A stretch of DNA of 62,074 nt from Bacteroidales bacterium (GTDB lineage Bacteria; Bacteroidota; Bacteroidia; Bacteroidales; UBA7960): positions 1 through 62,074 of the forward strand of contig JAAYLH010000048.1 of assembly GCA_012521995.1 (NCBI GenBank), read 5' to 3'. The translations under genes were made by a program, and so were the position numbers. Shown here one piece after another: positions 8,159 to 16,109 of the stretch. Within the stretch, counting starts at the first letter, position 1, and the number at the start of each line of letters is the position of its first letter. The notes below the pieces were generated by a model, which made no database searches, was not told the origin of the DNA, and saw only the letters and a program-made list of their open reading frames with translations.

Positions 8159-9214
8159 TTACAAAGTATTGAAAAAGCGGTCCACCAACACCTCTTTGGG
8201 CAAGACAAAAGAATCTTCTGTCAGGAGCTTTCTCATTTGCGAGGCCCAATAGGGTGCCTGGATTACGCCCCTTGATCCCAGTCCGTTGAAGATGGCCAGC
8301 TGGGGGTGGAGGGGGTGGAAACCCAAGATGGGGATCCGGTCTTTAGACACGGGACGCACCCCTGCCCAGTGGTCAACCACATCGTAGGTCACCTTGAGCA
8401 TCCTGTTCAGTTTTTCTTTTAACTCCTGCAAGCCCTGTTTGGTCGGTTCATTGTCGAGGGATTGCTGGCTGTAGTTAGCCCCCACCCGGAATCGCCCCTG
8501 GTCCAGGGGAAGGATAAAGACTTCGTCTCTGAGGATGTATTGCTCTTCAAGTTCGGGAGCAAGGATTTCCAAGACTTCGCCCTTGTTGGCCGAAATCCCA
8601 TATTCCTTGAACCATGGGTTATTGAGGGCTCCGGGGCCTTCACAAAAGACGATGCATTCGGTTGATAGCTTATCGCCGACCCTTACGCTTCCTGCATGGA
8701 GACTTATTTTGGAATAATTGAGCTTCTGTTCAATCAGTAGCCCTTTTCCTCTGAACCACCGGGACAAGGCGTAAACCAGACCGGGGACTTCCACAAAGCC
8801 CGAATTAGTTGTGAGAACAACCGCTTTTCCCGGGTTGAGGCCGGGAAATCCTCCTGCAGGGATGATTTGCAGGATATGATCCTTCAATTCATTTTGCATA
8901 GCCTTTTTCCATTCAGGCATGGTTTGAGGAAGGATTAGCCTGGCAGTAGGGGTTTCAAACAGGAACTTATTTTCCAGCTGCGTTTCAAGTTCCAAATAGG
9001 TGTTTTTCAAGGCAGGAAACAGGAGGTCAAATCGATCGGTCTGTCGTATCTTGCGGGCCACTAGCGGGTGAAACATCCCGGCAGCAGCCTTGGATGCCGT
9101 ATCGGGTAATCCAGGATCCATCACCCGGAAATCCACCCCGTGCTTCCACAGCTCCCAGGCCAGCAAGCTGCCTGCAAGACCCTGTCCGATAATCAATATT
9201 TGAGTATGGATCAA
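8159..9214 (-). CDS. FAD-dependent oxidoreductase of the DAO family
   Basis: A 351-residue flavoprotein related to glycine/D-amino-acid oxidases (DAO fold). The N-terminus carries the FAD-binding Rossmann motif ILIIGQGLAGSLLAWELW (GxGxxG type) followed by an acidic FRVMDPG strand end. The C-terminus has DHWAGVRPVSKDRIPILG and FNGLGSRGVIQAPYWAS, the typical closing FAD contact (GhGsrG). It is cytoplasmic with no signal peptide. Members of this branch have no defined substrate that I know of; amine or amino-acid oxidation is the family expectation. Single gene. Confidence 0.82.
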   Translation of the reverse strand: MIHTQILIIGQGLAGSLLAWELWKHGVDFRVMDPGLPDTASKAAAGMFHPLVARKIRQTDRFDLLFPALKNTYLELETQLENKFLFETPTARLILPQTMPEWKKAMQNELKDHILQIIPAGGFPGLNPGKAVVLTTNSGFVEVPGLVYALSRWFRGKGLLIEQKLNYSKISLHAGSVRVGDKLSTECIVFCEGPGALNNPWFKEYGISANKGEVLEILAPELEEQYILRDEVFILPLDQGRFRVGANYSQQSLDNEPTKQGLQELKEKLNRMLKVTYDVVDHWAGVRPVSKDRIPILGFHPLHPQLAIFNGLGSRGVIQAPYWASQMRKLLTEDSFVLPKEVLVDRFFNTL

Positions 9215-9382
9215 TGTGTGATTATTTTTATAGAATTGGTTTTCAATGTTTAAAGATAATATTTATCAGGGATAATAAAAATACCTCAGGTAAAATCACT
9301 AAAATTATGTAAATGAAGACTTTTAAAAGAACACCAGACGTTTTAGCATAACCGTAAAAGCGGCGAGTAATTGTTTTCGCGG

Positions 9383-10302
9383 CTGAATGGGGAAGTATTC
9401 CGCCATAGAACCCTTTCCCTTTACCACTGAGTGTGCGTTGATAAGCCCTATTCTTTCCGGGATGCCCTTTTTGTGGCACTGGTCGGTCCTCAGGGCTATG
9501 GGTGCATATACGTTGTCCGCGAGGGAATAAACGCCCAGATGAGGGTTCCGGAGCCCTTGATGAAGGGTTCCTCGGCTTTTTGGGATTTTGTTCCTGCATT
9601 AGAAGGAATGCATTTAGGCCGGGCCTTTGAGGATGATGGTCGGTCTTTTCTGAAGCTGAAGGTCAAGCTAAGGTCAAGGAACGTTGCCGTTGGCCTTACG
9701 TATGAATTTTTTATCGAAACCAATGTGGGCAAGTGCTTTTGCCCCCGGAATTCAATGAACTTTCCAGAAAGGAATATATGGTTTGTTTGGATATGCGTAA
9801 TGATTATGAAATCGAAGTCGGTCGTCTTAAGGGTGCCCTTTGCCCGCCCTCTTCCAGCTTCTGCGGAGAGGTGGTGGTGGAACAATTGCCGAATGAGAAA
9901 GACTGCAATATCCAGCTTTATTGCACGGATGGGTTGCACTGTGAGAAGGACAGCGCCAGGATGAGGCACCATGGTTTTCAGGATGGGAGCCAGTTGCATG
10001 GTGGGTGCATTGCCTTTACGGAGGAAGTAAGGAAACACGAGCTTGGTTCGAGGTTTATCGGAAAGAGCTTCGGTTTTGATGAGCATATTGGTGAACGTAT
10101 CATCCCTGATGTTATTTCTTGTTGTTATTCCTGCGGAGAGACCTGTGACATAGATGTCAACTGTGTATACGACCCTTGCCACCGTTTGTTTGTTCAATGC
10201 CAGGGGGGCATCCATTCGTTGAAAGGATGCTGTTGTAAGGAATGTAAGGAGGCCCAGATTCTACAAAAAAGGCTTGAACAATCTGCTTCCTTGGAGGTTT
10301 AA
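9383..10302 (+). pseudogene. trhO: Decayed tRNA uridine-34 hydroxylase TrhO (YceA, rhodanese family)
   Basis: Two plus-strand frames reconstruct TrhO, which makes 5-hydroxyuridine at tRNA position 34. Frame one gives GEVFRHRTLSLYH, an in-frame TGA (9428-9430), then VCVDKPYSFRDALF, IYVVREGINAQM and EDDGRSFLKLKVKLRSRNVA. Frame two (from about 9733) gives PPEFNELSRKEYMVCLDMRN, DYEIEVGRLKGA, the rhodanese active loop YCTDGLHCEKDSA (usually YCTGGIRCEK), FIGKSFGFDEHIGERI and a Cys-rich tail ending about 10290. The frame changes between about 9720 and 9735. With a nonsense codon, a frameshift and substitutions in the active loop, the gene is dead. It ends just before dus. Confidence 0.82.
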
Positions 10303-10335
10303 AAAAAGCACTGATCTTGAAAGGTGCTACAAAAA

Positions 10336-11376
10336 ATGCAGATAGGAAAGCCCCATAATTTCTGGATGACCCATGGCCATCCACTTTTCGCCCTGGCTCC
10401 GATGGAGGATGTCACCGACACGGCTTTCCGCGAGCTGGTGCTGCGGCTGAGCGATCGCGGACAGTTGCACGTGCTTTATACTGAGTTTACATCCACCGAT
10501 GGGCTTTGCCATCCGATTGGCCGCGAGAGGGTGAACCACCGGTTGAAAGTCTCCGAAAGCGAGCGCCAACTTCTCAGGGAAAAGAACGTTAAGATCGTGG
10601 CCCAGGTATGGGGTAACAAGCCTGAGAAGTATTTCCAGGCCATCCGTTATATTGAGGACAACTTTGATTTCGATGGTATCGACATCAATATGGGCTGCCC
10701 GGTGCGCAACGTTGTGGCTCACGGGAGTTGCTCGGCACTTATCAATCAGGAGCCCCTGACAGGGGAAATCATTGCCGCTGCACGTGAAGCGACCAAGTTG
10801 CCTCTGAGCGTAAAGACCCGCCTGGGGGTGAAGCAGGTGGATACTGAGCGCTGGATGCAATTCTTGTTACGGCAACCTTTGCAAGCAATCATTCTCCACG
10901 GGCGTATCCAGAAACAAATGTCGCAGGGTCAGGCAAACTGGGATGAGATTGGCAAGGCCGTGGAGATGCGTGATGAACTGGCGCCGCACATCCGAATCAT
11001 TGGTAACGGGGATGTGGATACAATTGCAGATGGACTTTCGCTTAGCCTGAACTATGGCACGGATGGAGTAATGATCGGCAGAGGAATATTTAAAAATCCC
11101 TGGTTGTTTTCACCTGAAAGGGGAGAAGTTAAGCCGGAAGAAAGAATAAAAACCTTGATGATCCATCTTGATGTATTTGAAAAGAATTGGGGAACTGAAA
11201 AGCATTTTGCTATTCTCAGGCGTTTTTTCAAGATTTATCTGAATGGTTTTCCTGGCGCTGCCGAACTGAGACAGCAGATGATGCAGGTTAACCATTACGC
11301 GGAAGCCCGGATGGTAATCTTAAATTTCAAGCAGGCGATGCAGGAAGGGCAAAATGGAGGACTTGAAGGTTTTTGA
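10336..11376 (+). CDS. tRNA-dihydrouridine synthase
   Basis: A 346-residue FMN enzyme that reduces uridine to dihydrouridine in tRNA D-loops using NADPH. Seen: the N-terminal FALAPMEDVTDTAFRELV motif, FDGIDINMGCPVRNVVAHGS with the catalytic Cys in GCP, KTRLGV, ILHGRIQKQMSQG, IIGNGDV and DGVMIGRGIFKNPWLF, in the family order. The start is taken at ATG 10336; GTG at 10324 and ATG at 10366 (MTHGHPLFALAPM) are alternatives. Known members usually read K.G.GAALM after GCP. This one has AHGSCSALI, a modest deviation. It follows the trhO pseudogene closely, so both may once have been one tRNA-modification unit. Confidence 0.9.
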   Translation: MQIGKPHNFWMTHGHPLFALAPMEDVTDTAFRELVLRLSDRGQLHVLYTEFTSTDGLCHPIGRERVNHRLKVSESERQLLREKNVKIVAQVWGNKPEKYFQAIRYIEDNFDFDGIDINMGCPVRNVVAHGSCSALINQEPLTGEIIAAAREATKLPLSVKTRLGVKQVDTERWMQFLLRQPLQAIILHGRIQKQMSQGQANWDEIGKAVEMRDELAPHIRIIGNGDVDTIADGLSLSLNYGTDGVMIGRGIFKNPWLFSPERGEVKPEERIKTLMIHLDVFEKNWGTEKHFAILRRFFKIYLNGFPGAAELRQQMMQVNHYAEARMVILNFKQAMQEGQNGGLEGF

Positions 11377-11481
11377 TTCAATGATGTTAATAAGACGGGA
11401 GGACGGTTAGTCCATAAGTTAGGTATCTCGCTAATAATCAGCAAGGGCAGCATGAGAAAAGAAAAGTGCTATGGCAGAATT

Positions 11482-11503
11482 GGCCTCTTAGGAGAGGCCT
11501 TTT
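11482..11503 (+). terminator. Rho-independent terminator downstream of dus
   Basis: A 7-bp perfect stem, GGCCTCT (11482-11488) and AGAGGCC (11493-11499), with a 4-nt loop followed by TTTT. It lies about 105 bp after the dus stop and just before the left end of the IS481 element. Confidence 0.6.
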
Positions 11504-11519
11504 AATATGTAATAGACAA

Positions 11520-12841
11520 GACTTGATCTGACAGCGGGGTATTTTTTGCCTATTTTGGCCATGCGTTTTCAGAGGCATTTTCTCTTGGAATGATCTCTGA
11601 AAACAGGGGGCTTAAACGGCCCCCTGGACCATTCCAGTCGGACAGGCTATTCCTGACAGGTTGGTCGCCACCAGAGCCTGTTTCCGCTTGACCTGTCGGG
11701 TTCAAATTTACAACATTTTGGTATTGAGTCTCAAGCATTTTGTTTTTTGCAAGATCAAGTGACTCTTTCCATGTTTGCATTGGTGTTCTGCCAAAGCAAT
11801 ATTTGCCTGAATGGGTTCTTTGATTGTTGTACTCATCCAACCAAACATCCAGATCTTGTTGAAGCTGTTCAATGGAGTTGTAAATCTTTTTTCTGAACGC
11901 CACTGCATAAAACTCATCCTGGATCGTTCGGTGAAAACGTTCGCAAATTCCATTTGTTTGCGGGTGCCGGGCTTTGGTCCTGGTGTGATCAATATCCTCC
12001 ACTGCAAGGTAAAGTTGGTATTCATGGTGTTCCCTTGCCCCACAGAACTCCGTACCTCTGTCGGTGAGAATACGCAGCAGCCTGATGCCACTTTCCTCAA
12101 AGAGAGTTATAACCCTGTCGTTGAGCAGATCTGCGGCCACCAGGGCGTTTTTGCGGTCGTAAAGCTTAGCCTGGGCAATCTTGGAATAAGTATCAATAAA
12201 AGTTTGCTGATAAATCCGCCCTACACCTTTAATGGTTCCAACATAATAGGTGTCTTGTGCTCCCAGGTATCCGGGATGGTAGGTTTCTATTTCACCTTGA
12301 GCCTGCTTTTCTTCCTTGGCTTTTTCAAGGGCGGCTACTTGTGCTTCTGTAAGGATCACGCCTTGATTGGCTGAATGTTTCTCAAGATTCTTAAGGCGCT
12401 TGGAAAACTTCTCTAAGTCATGGCGCAACCAAACCGAACGCACCCCGCCAGGGGAAATGAAAATGCCCTTTTTCCTAAGCTCATTTGAAGCTCTTACCTG
12501 GCCGTAGGCAGGATAAGCCAGTGCAATATTAACCACAGCTTCTTCAACAGCCTCTTCAACACGGTTTTTCATTATTGGCTTCTTGCGGGATATTTCCTGC
12601 AATGCCTCTGGACCGCCATTTTCGTAAAGGTCCTTAAACCGGTAAAAGCTATCCCGGCTAAAGCCAAATATCTTGCACGCTTGAGATACATTGCCCAATT
12701 GTTCGGCAAGATTTAATAATCCTAGCTTGGTTTTGATTAATTTTACTTCTGTATTCATTGTCTGACAGTTTTTGGGGGGTTAAACTTATTTGTGTTTGGA
12801 GATTCAAATTTAGTTTAATTCCCCCACTGTCAGATTAAGTC
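11520..12841 (-). mobile_element. IS481-family insertion sequence, intact, about 1.32 kb
   Basis: One transposase gene is bracketed by terminal inverted repeats. The left end 11520-11539 reads GACTTGATCTGACAGCGGGG. The right end 12822-12841, reverse-complemented, reads GACTTAATCTGACAGTGGGG. That is 18 of 20 positions matching. The transposase is intact, so the element may be active. I could not find a convincing target-site duplication in the flanks (left ...AATAGACAA, right GTGACTAGTT), so the outer borders could be a few bases off. Confidence 0.85.
11550..12758 (-). CDS. IS481-family DDE transposase
   Basis: A 402-residue single-frame transposase. The N-terminal helix-turn-helix reads GNVSQACKIFGFSRDSFYRF, followed by the second DNA-binding part with AYPAYGQVRASNELRKKG. 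Then comes the rve catalytic core with D169 in GAQDTYYVGTIKGVG, D233 in LTDRGTEFCG and E273 in PQTNGICERFHRT, followed by the usual LDVWLDEYNNQRTHSG segment. It is full length with no frameshift. The tail after about 350 (GSGGDQPVRNSLSDWNGPG) is element-specific. It catalyses cut and paste at the flanking repeats. Confidence 0.95.
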   Translation of the reverse strand: MNTEVKLIKTKLGLLNLAEQLGNVSQACKIFGFSRDSFYRFKDLYENGGPEALQEISRKKPIMKNRVEEAVEEAVVNIALAYPAYGQVRASNELRKKGIFISPGGVRSVWLRHDLEKFSKRLKNLEKHSANQGVILTEAQVAALEKAKEEKQAQGEIETYHPGYLGAQDTYYVGTIKGVGRIYQQTFIDTYSKIAQAKLYDRKNALVAADLLNDRVITLFEESGIRLLRILTDRGTEFCGAREHHEYQLYLAVEDIDHTRTKARHPQTNGICERFHRTIQDEFYAVAFRKKIYNSIEQLQQDLDVWLDEYNNQRTHSGKYCFGRTPMQTWKESLDLAKNKMLETQYQNVVNLNPTGQAETGSGGDQPVRNSLSDWNGPGGRLSPLFSEIIPRENASENAWPK

Positions 12842-12939
12842 GTGACTAGTTCATTTAATAAGTTTGAAAGCCTTTATTTCCTTACAGCCATTTCCTTCTT
12901 ATTACCGTTAAAAAAGACACACCGTATTTTCTTGTGAAT

Positions 12940-13878
12940 TTACCGGGTTTCTTTCAGGTACTTGAACAATTCGTTATCGGTAGTCAGGATAATGCTGGTT
13001 TGCTTATCCAATGATTTCTCGAGCGATTCCATAGCCCGAATGAAACTGTACAGGTCTCTTGACATGGCAGAACGGTTGTAAACTGAGGCATAAACTTCTG
13101 TAGCCTTAGCGTCGGCCCGCCCCCTAATCATTTCAGCCTCTTTGACAGCTTCTGATTGGATCTGGGCCAGGTCGCGTTCCTTGTCACCTTCAATTTTCCG
13201 CGCTTCTCCCTGGCCTTCTGAACGAAACTGATCGGCTATACGGTTGCGTTCACTGATCATACGATCATAAACACGCTCCCTTACTTCGGCTACGTAATTC
13301 ATCCGCTTAAAGCGAAAGTCTAATATTACAATCCCCAAGTCAGCTGTCTTTTCATTGGCACGCTGCAGAATCATGGCCTCTATTTTTTCCCGGCCAACGG
13401 TGATGTCTTCCAGAACTTCCAGTTCCTGCAGGTAATCCTCATAGACTTCCGGGATGCGGTTGGTGGAACGAACCAAGTCAAGGAGTTCATGGCTGGCAAT
13501 AGCATTACGGGTCTCCCCATCAAGAATGTCATCGAGGCGCGATTGCCCGCTGCGTTCATCCCGCAGGCGAATAAAAAACTGAAGCGGATCGGTGATTTGC
13601 CAGCGCGCATATGTGTCAACATGAATGAACTTTTTATCTTGCGTGGGTACCTGGTTAGGGTCACCATCCCATTTCAGATACCTTTTATCGAAGTACTGCA
13701 CTTTTTGAATAAAGGGCATTTTATAGTTTAAACCGGGCTCGGTGCGGGCACCGCCAACTGGCTTGCCGAACTGGGTGACTATGGCTTGCTGGGTTTCGTC
13801 AAGGATGAACATGGTGCTCAGGCTTAGAATCAGGATCACCACCAAGGAAACAAGGAGAATAATATGTTTGAGTTTCAT
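12940..13878 (-). CDS. hflC: HflC, SPFH-domain regulator of the FtsH protease
   Basis: A 312-residue membrane-anchored SPFH/band-7 protein that, with HflK, forms a large periplasm-facing assembly around FtsH and modulates membrane-protein turnover. Residues 1-25 form the transmembrane anchor (LKHIILLVSLVVILILSLST), followed by the signature FILDETQQAIVTQFGKPVGG and the coiled SPFH part with VREREVYDRMISERNRIA-like sequence, then a Q/E/A-rich helix with EAEMIRGRADAKATEVYA. I start at ATG 13878 (MKLKHI); the frame continues to 13923 but would overlap hflK. It lies 19 bp after hflK and is co-transcribed with it. Confidence 0.92.
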   Translation of the reverse strand: MKLKHIILLVSLVVILILSLSTMFILDETQQAIVTQFGKPVGGARTEPGLNYKMPFIQKVQYFDKRYLKWDGDPNQVPTQDKKFIHVDTYARWQITDPLQFFIRLRDERSGQSRLDDILDGETRNAIASHELLDLVRSTNRIPEVYEDYLQELEVLEDITVGREKIEAMILQRANEKTADLGIVILDFRFKRMNYVAEVRERVYDRMISERNRIADQFRSEGQGEARKIEGDKERDLAQIQSEAVKEAEMIRGRADAKATEVYASVYNRSAMSRDLYSFIRAMESLEKSLDKQTSIILTTDNELFKYLKETR

Positions 13879-13897
13879 GTCTTTCACTTTTAAGAGG

Positions 13898-14872
13898 TTA
13901 ATCGCTTTGCCTGATTTGGTCAATATTCAGCAAGGGCAAAACATTGGTGCCTTCCTCATCCACAATGATCTTGTTGCCAAGCTTGGGAAGGATGCGTTCC
14001 ATCGTTTCATAATAGAGGCGCTTCTTTGTCACGTCCGGTGCTTTAATGTATTCATTGTAGAGCGAGTTAAAACGGTCGGCTTCCCCGATGGCTCGGTTGA
14101 CGCGGTTCAGGGCATATGCTTCAGCCAGCTGAATGGTTTCCTGGGCTTCACCCCTGGCTCGTGGTATTACCCGGTTGTATTCCGACTCAGCTTGATTAAT
14201 CAGGGTTTCACGTTCCTGCTGTGCTTCGTTCACGGCGTTAAAAGAGGGTTTTACCGGATCGGGTGGGTTGACATCCTGAAGAACTACCTGGTCGATCCTG
14301 ATGCCGTTTTCATATTCGTTGCACATACGCTGAAGCAGGACTTCCACGCTTGAAGCCACTTCCTGACGGCCAACAGTAAGGACTTCATTTACGGTTCTGT
14401 CACCCACAATTTTGCGCATCGCTGCCTCAGACATGTCGTGCAGGGCATCTTCTGCATCGCGGACACGGAAAAGATAATTGTAAGAGTTCACGATGCGATA
14501 TTGGACAACCCATTCCACATCTGCCAGGTTGAGGTCACCAGTCAGCATTAACGATTCATCAATAAAATCGTCTTTTGAATATTGCGAACGACCGCTTGCC
14601 TCAATCGTCCGGAAACCAAATTCCTGCTTAAGTTGTCTTTGGACTGGTATCTTATACATTCTTTCCAGTCCATAAGGCACAATAAAATTCAGGCCAGGTT
14701 GCACCGTCCGGTTATACTTGCCAAGGAATAATACAAGTCCTTCCTGCTCGGGTCCAACCGTTTTAATGGATGTTAGCAAGGCAATCAAGACCAACAGGCC
14801 TATCAGTACCTTTCTTGAATTTTTTTTAATCATTTCCACCATTCTGCGGAACTGAAGTTCTTGTTCGGTCAT
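13898..14872 (-). CDS. hflK: HflK, SPFH-domain partner of HflC
   Basis: A 324-residue SPFH/band-7 protein with one N-terminal transmembrane helix (VLIGLLVLIALLTSI, about 20-35). It is followed by VGPEQEGLVLFLGKYNRTVQ and GLNFIVPYGLERMYKI, then DLNLADVEWVVQYRIVNSYN, and a long helical part with NEAQQERETLINQAESEYNR. The proline-rich N-terminal stretch of proteobacterial HflK is missing, as is common in this phylum. First gene of the hflK-hflC pair. Its substrate is the FtsH protease, not encoded in the window. Confidence 0.93.
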   Translation of the reverse strand: MTEQELQFRRMVEMIKKNSRKVLIGLLVLIALLTSIKTVGPEQEGLVLFLGKYNRTVQPGLNFIVPYGLERMYKIPVQRQLKQEFGFRTIEASGRSQYSKDDFIDESLMLTGDLNLADVEWVVQYRIVNSYNYLFRVRDAEDALHDMSEAAMRKIVGDRTVNEVLTVGRQEVASSVEVLLQRMCNEYENGIRIDQVVLQDVNPPDPVKPSFNAVNEAQQERETLINQAESEYNRVIPRARGEAQETIQLAEAYALNRVNRAIGEADRFNSLYNEYIKAPDVTKKRLYYETMERILPKLGNKIIVDEEGTNVLPLLNIDQIRQSD

Positions 14873-15073
14873 TTTAAGTTGATTTTAAGGGTGCTAAGCG
14901 GCGTATTTTTGTCAAGGTCTTTAAGTTGTTTGAAGGTATAAATGTACTATGGTACCACCTGAAAACCTAATTTATCCTTTTCCGTTCACCAGGTTCCGGA
15001 AAGGGCTTGGCCTTATCTGGCTGATGGCGATCAATTTGCAGGGAGCAATGGCTCCCTGCTTAAAAAGAAAGTC

Positions 15074-15895
15074 CTAAAGTTGTCTGTAATAGGTCGGCGA
15101 CTTTCCTGTTGCTTTCTTGAAAAAGTGACTGAAATGCTCAGGTTCTGAGAACCCCAGGTTGGCGGCGATTTCCTTTATACTTTCTCCCGAAAACTTCAGG
15201 TCGCGGCAGGCCCTGATCAGCAACTGCTCCTGAATCACCGATTTGGCCGAAACACCCATTACCCGCTTGACCACCTGATTCAGGTATTTGGGTGAGAGGT
15301 ACATCATTCCTGCATAATCACCAACTTGGTGCTTTTCATGGAAATGTCCCGCAACCAGTTGTTTGTATTTGCCCACTATGTTCAGCTCGCGGCTGTTGCT
15401 TGAAGCATTTACCTCGACATTGCACTTGCTGTCGCAATAGATCAGCAGGGTATTCAACAGGGAGGCCACGGCATCCTCCCGATTGGGGATTTGTGAGGCA
15501 TTGAGTTCTGCGATCATCTCGGCCAGTGCATTCACTCTGTGCCCGATCTTGGGGCTGAGCACCATCACCGGAACCTTACCATCTCCATTATAGATGATCA
15601 GGTCTTTCATCTTAAAATTGCCAAAAGGCCGTTCAAGAAAATAATCCCCCGGAAAGCTCAGGATCCAACCCCGGGGTGCCGGATGACAAGTGTAATTCAT
15701 TGCTAGCAAGCTCCCGGGTGCAATCAGGGCAATGGTATTTGGATAGACTTTTATGGGCTCATGGTTAACCTTCAGATCTGTTACCCCATCAGCCATCCAA
15801 AGGATCTGGAAGTGATCCTGATCATTGAATTTCCTGTTTCTGCGATCCAGACGGTGAACACAAATACCTTGATTTTTTATGATTTCTCTGATCAT
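15074..15895 (-). CDS. AraC-family transcriptional regulator
   Basis: A 273-residue regulator. The N-terminal half is a cupin-like ligand domain (DQDHFQILWMADGVTDLKVN, then YPNTIALIAPGSLL). The C-terminal half is the double helix-turn-helix: VGDYAGMMYLSPKYLNQVVK, then SIKEIAANLGFSEPEHFSHF and the family ending FKKATGKSPTYYRQL. Start at ATG 15895 (MIREIIKN), nine residues inside the longer frame. It is divergent from the DUF885 gene at 16110, with 214 bp between, so control of that gene or of itself is possible but not shown. Confidence 0.88.
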   Translation of the reverse strand: MIREIIKNQGICVHRLDRRNRKFNDQDHFQILWMADGVTDLKVNHEPIKVYPNTIALIAPGSLLAMNYTCHPAPRGWILSFPGDYFLERPFGNFKMKDLIIYNGDGKVPVMVLSPKIGHRVNALAEMIAELNASQIPNREDAVASLLNTLLIYCDSKCNVEVNASSNSRELNIVGKYKQLVAGHFHEKHQVGDYAGMMYLSPKYLNQVVKRVMGVSAKSVIQEQLLIRACRDLKFSGESIKEIAANLGFSEPEHFSHFFKKATGKSPTYYRQL

Positions 15896-16109
15896 AATTT
15901 GAATGTACAAAAAAAAAACCAATCATCATTTTTTTATGGGCTTTAGTTTTTGGTTTGAGAACCTTAATGGAACTGCTGCGGCAACTCATTTGCATTGCAT
16001 GAGTTCCAATTAATTTTCCCTCTTTATGCAGCTGTGCTTTTATTTTTTGCCAAAATTGCCTAATCTTACAGTTGAAAATGTGGATACCCATACCCAAGCC
16101 CTGTTGATT

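Noticed and set aside
9496-10215. Minus-strand frame of 239 codons
   Set aside because: It lies opposite the trhO pseudogene, whose plus-strand motifs are clear. No recognisable protein on the minus strand.
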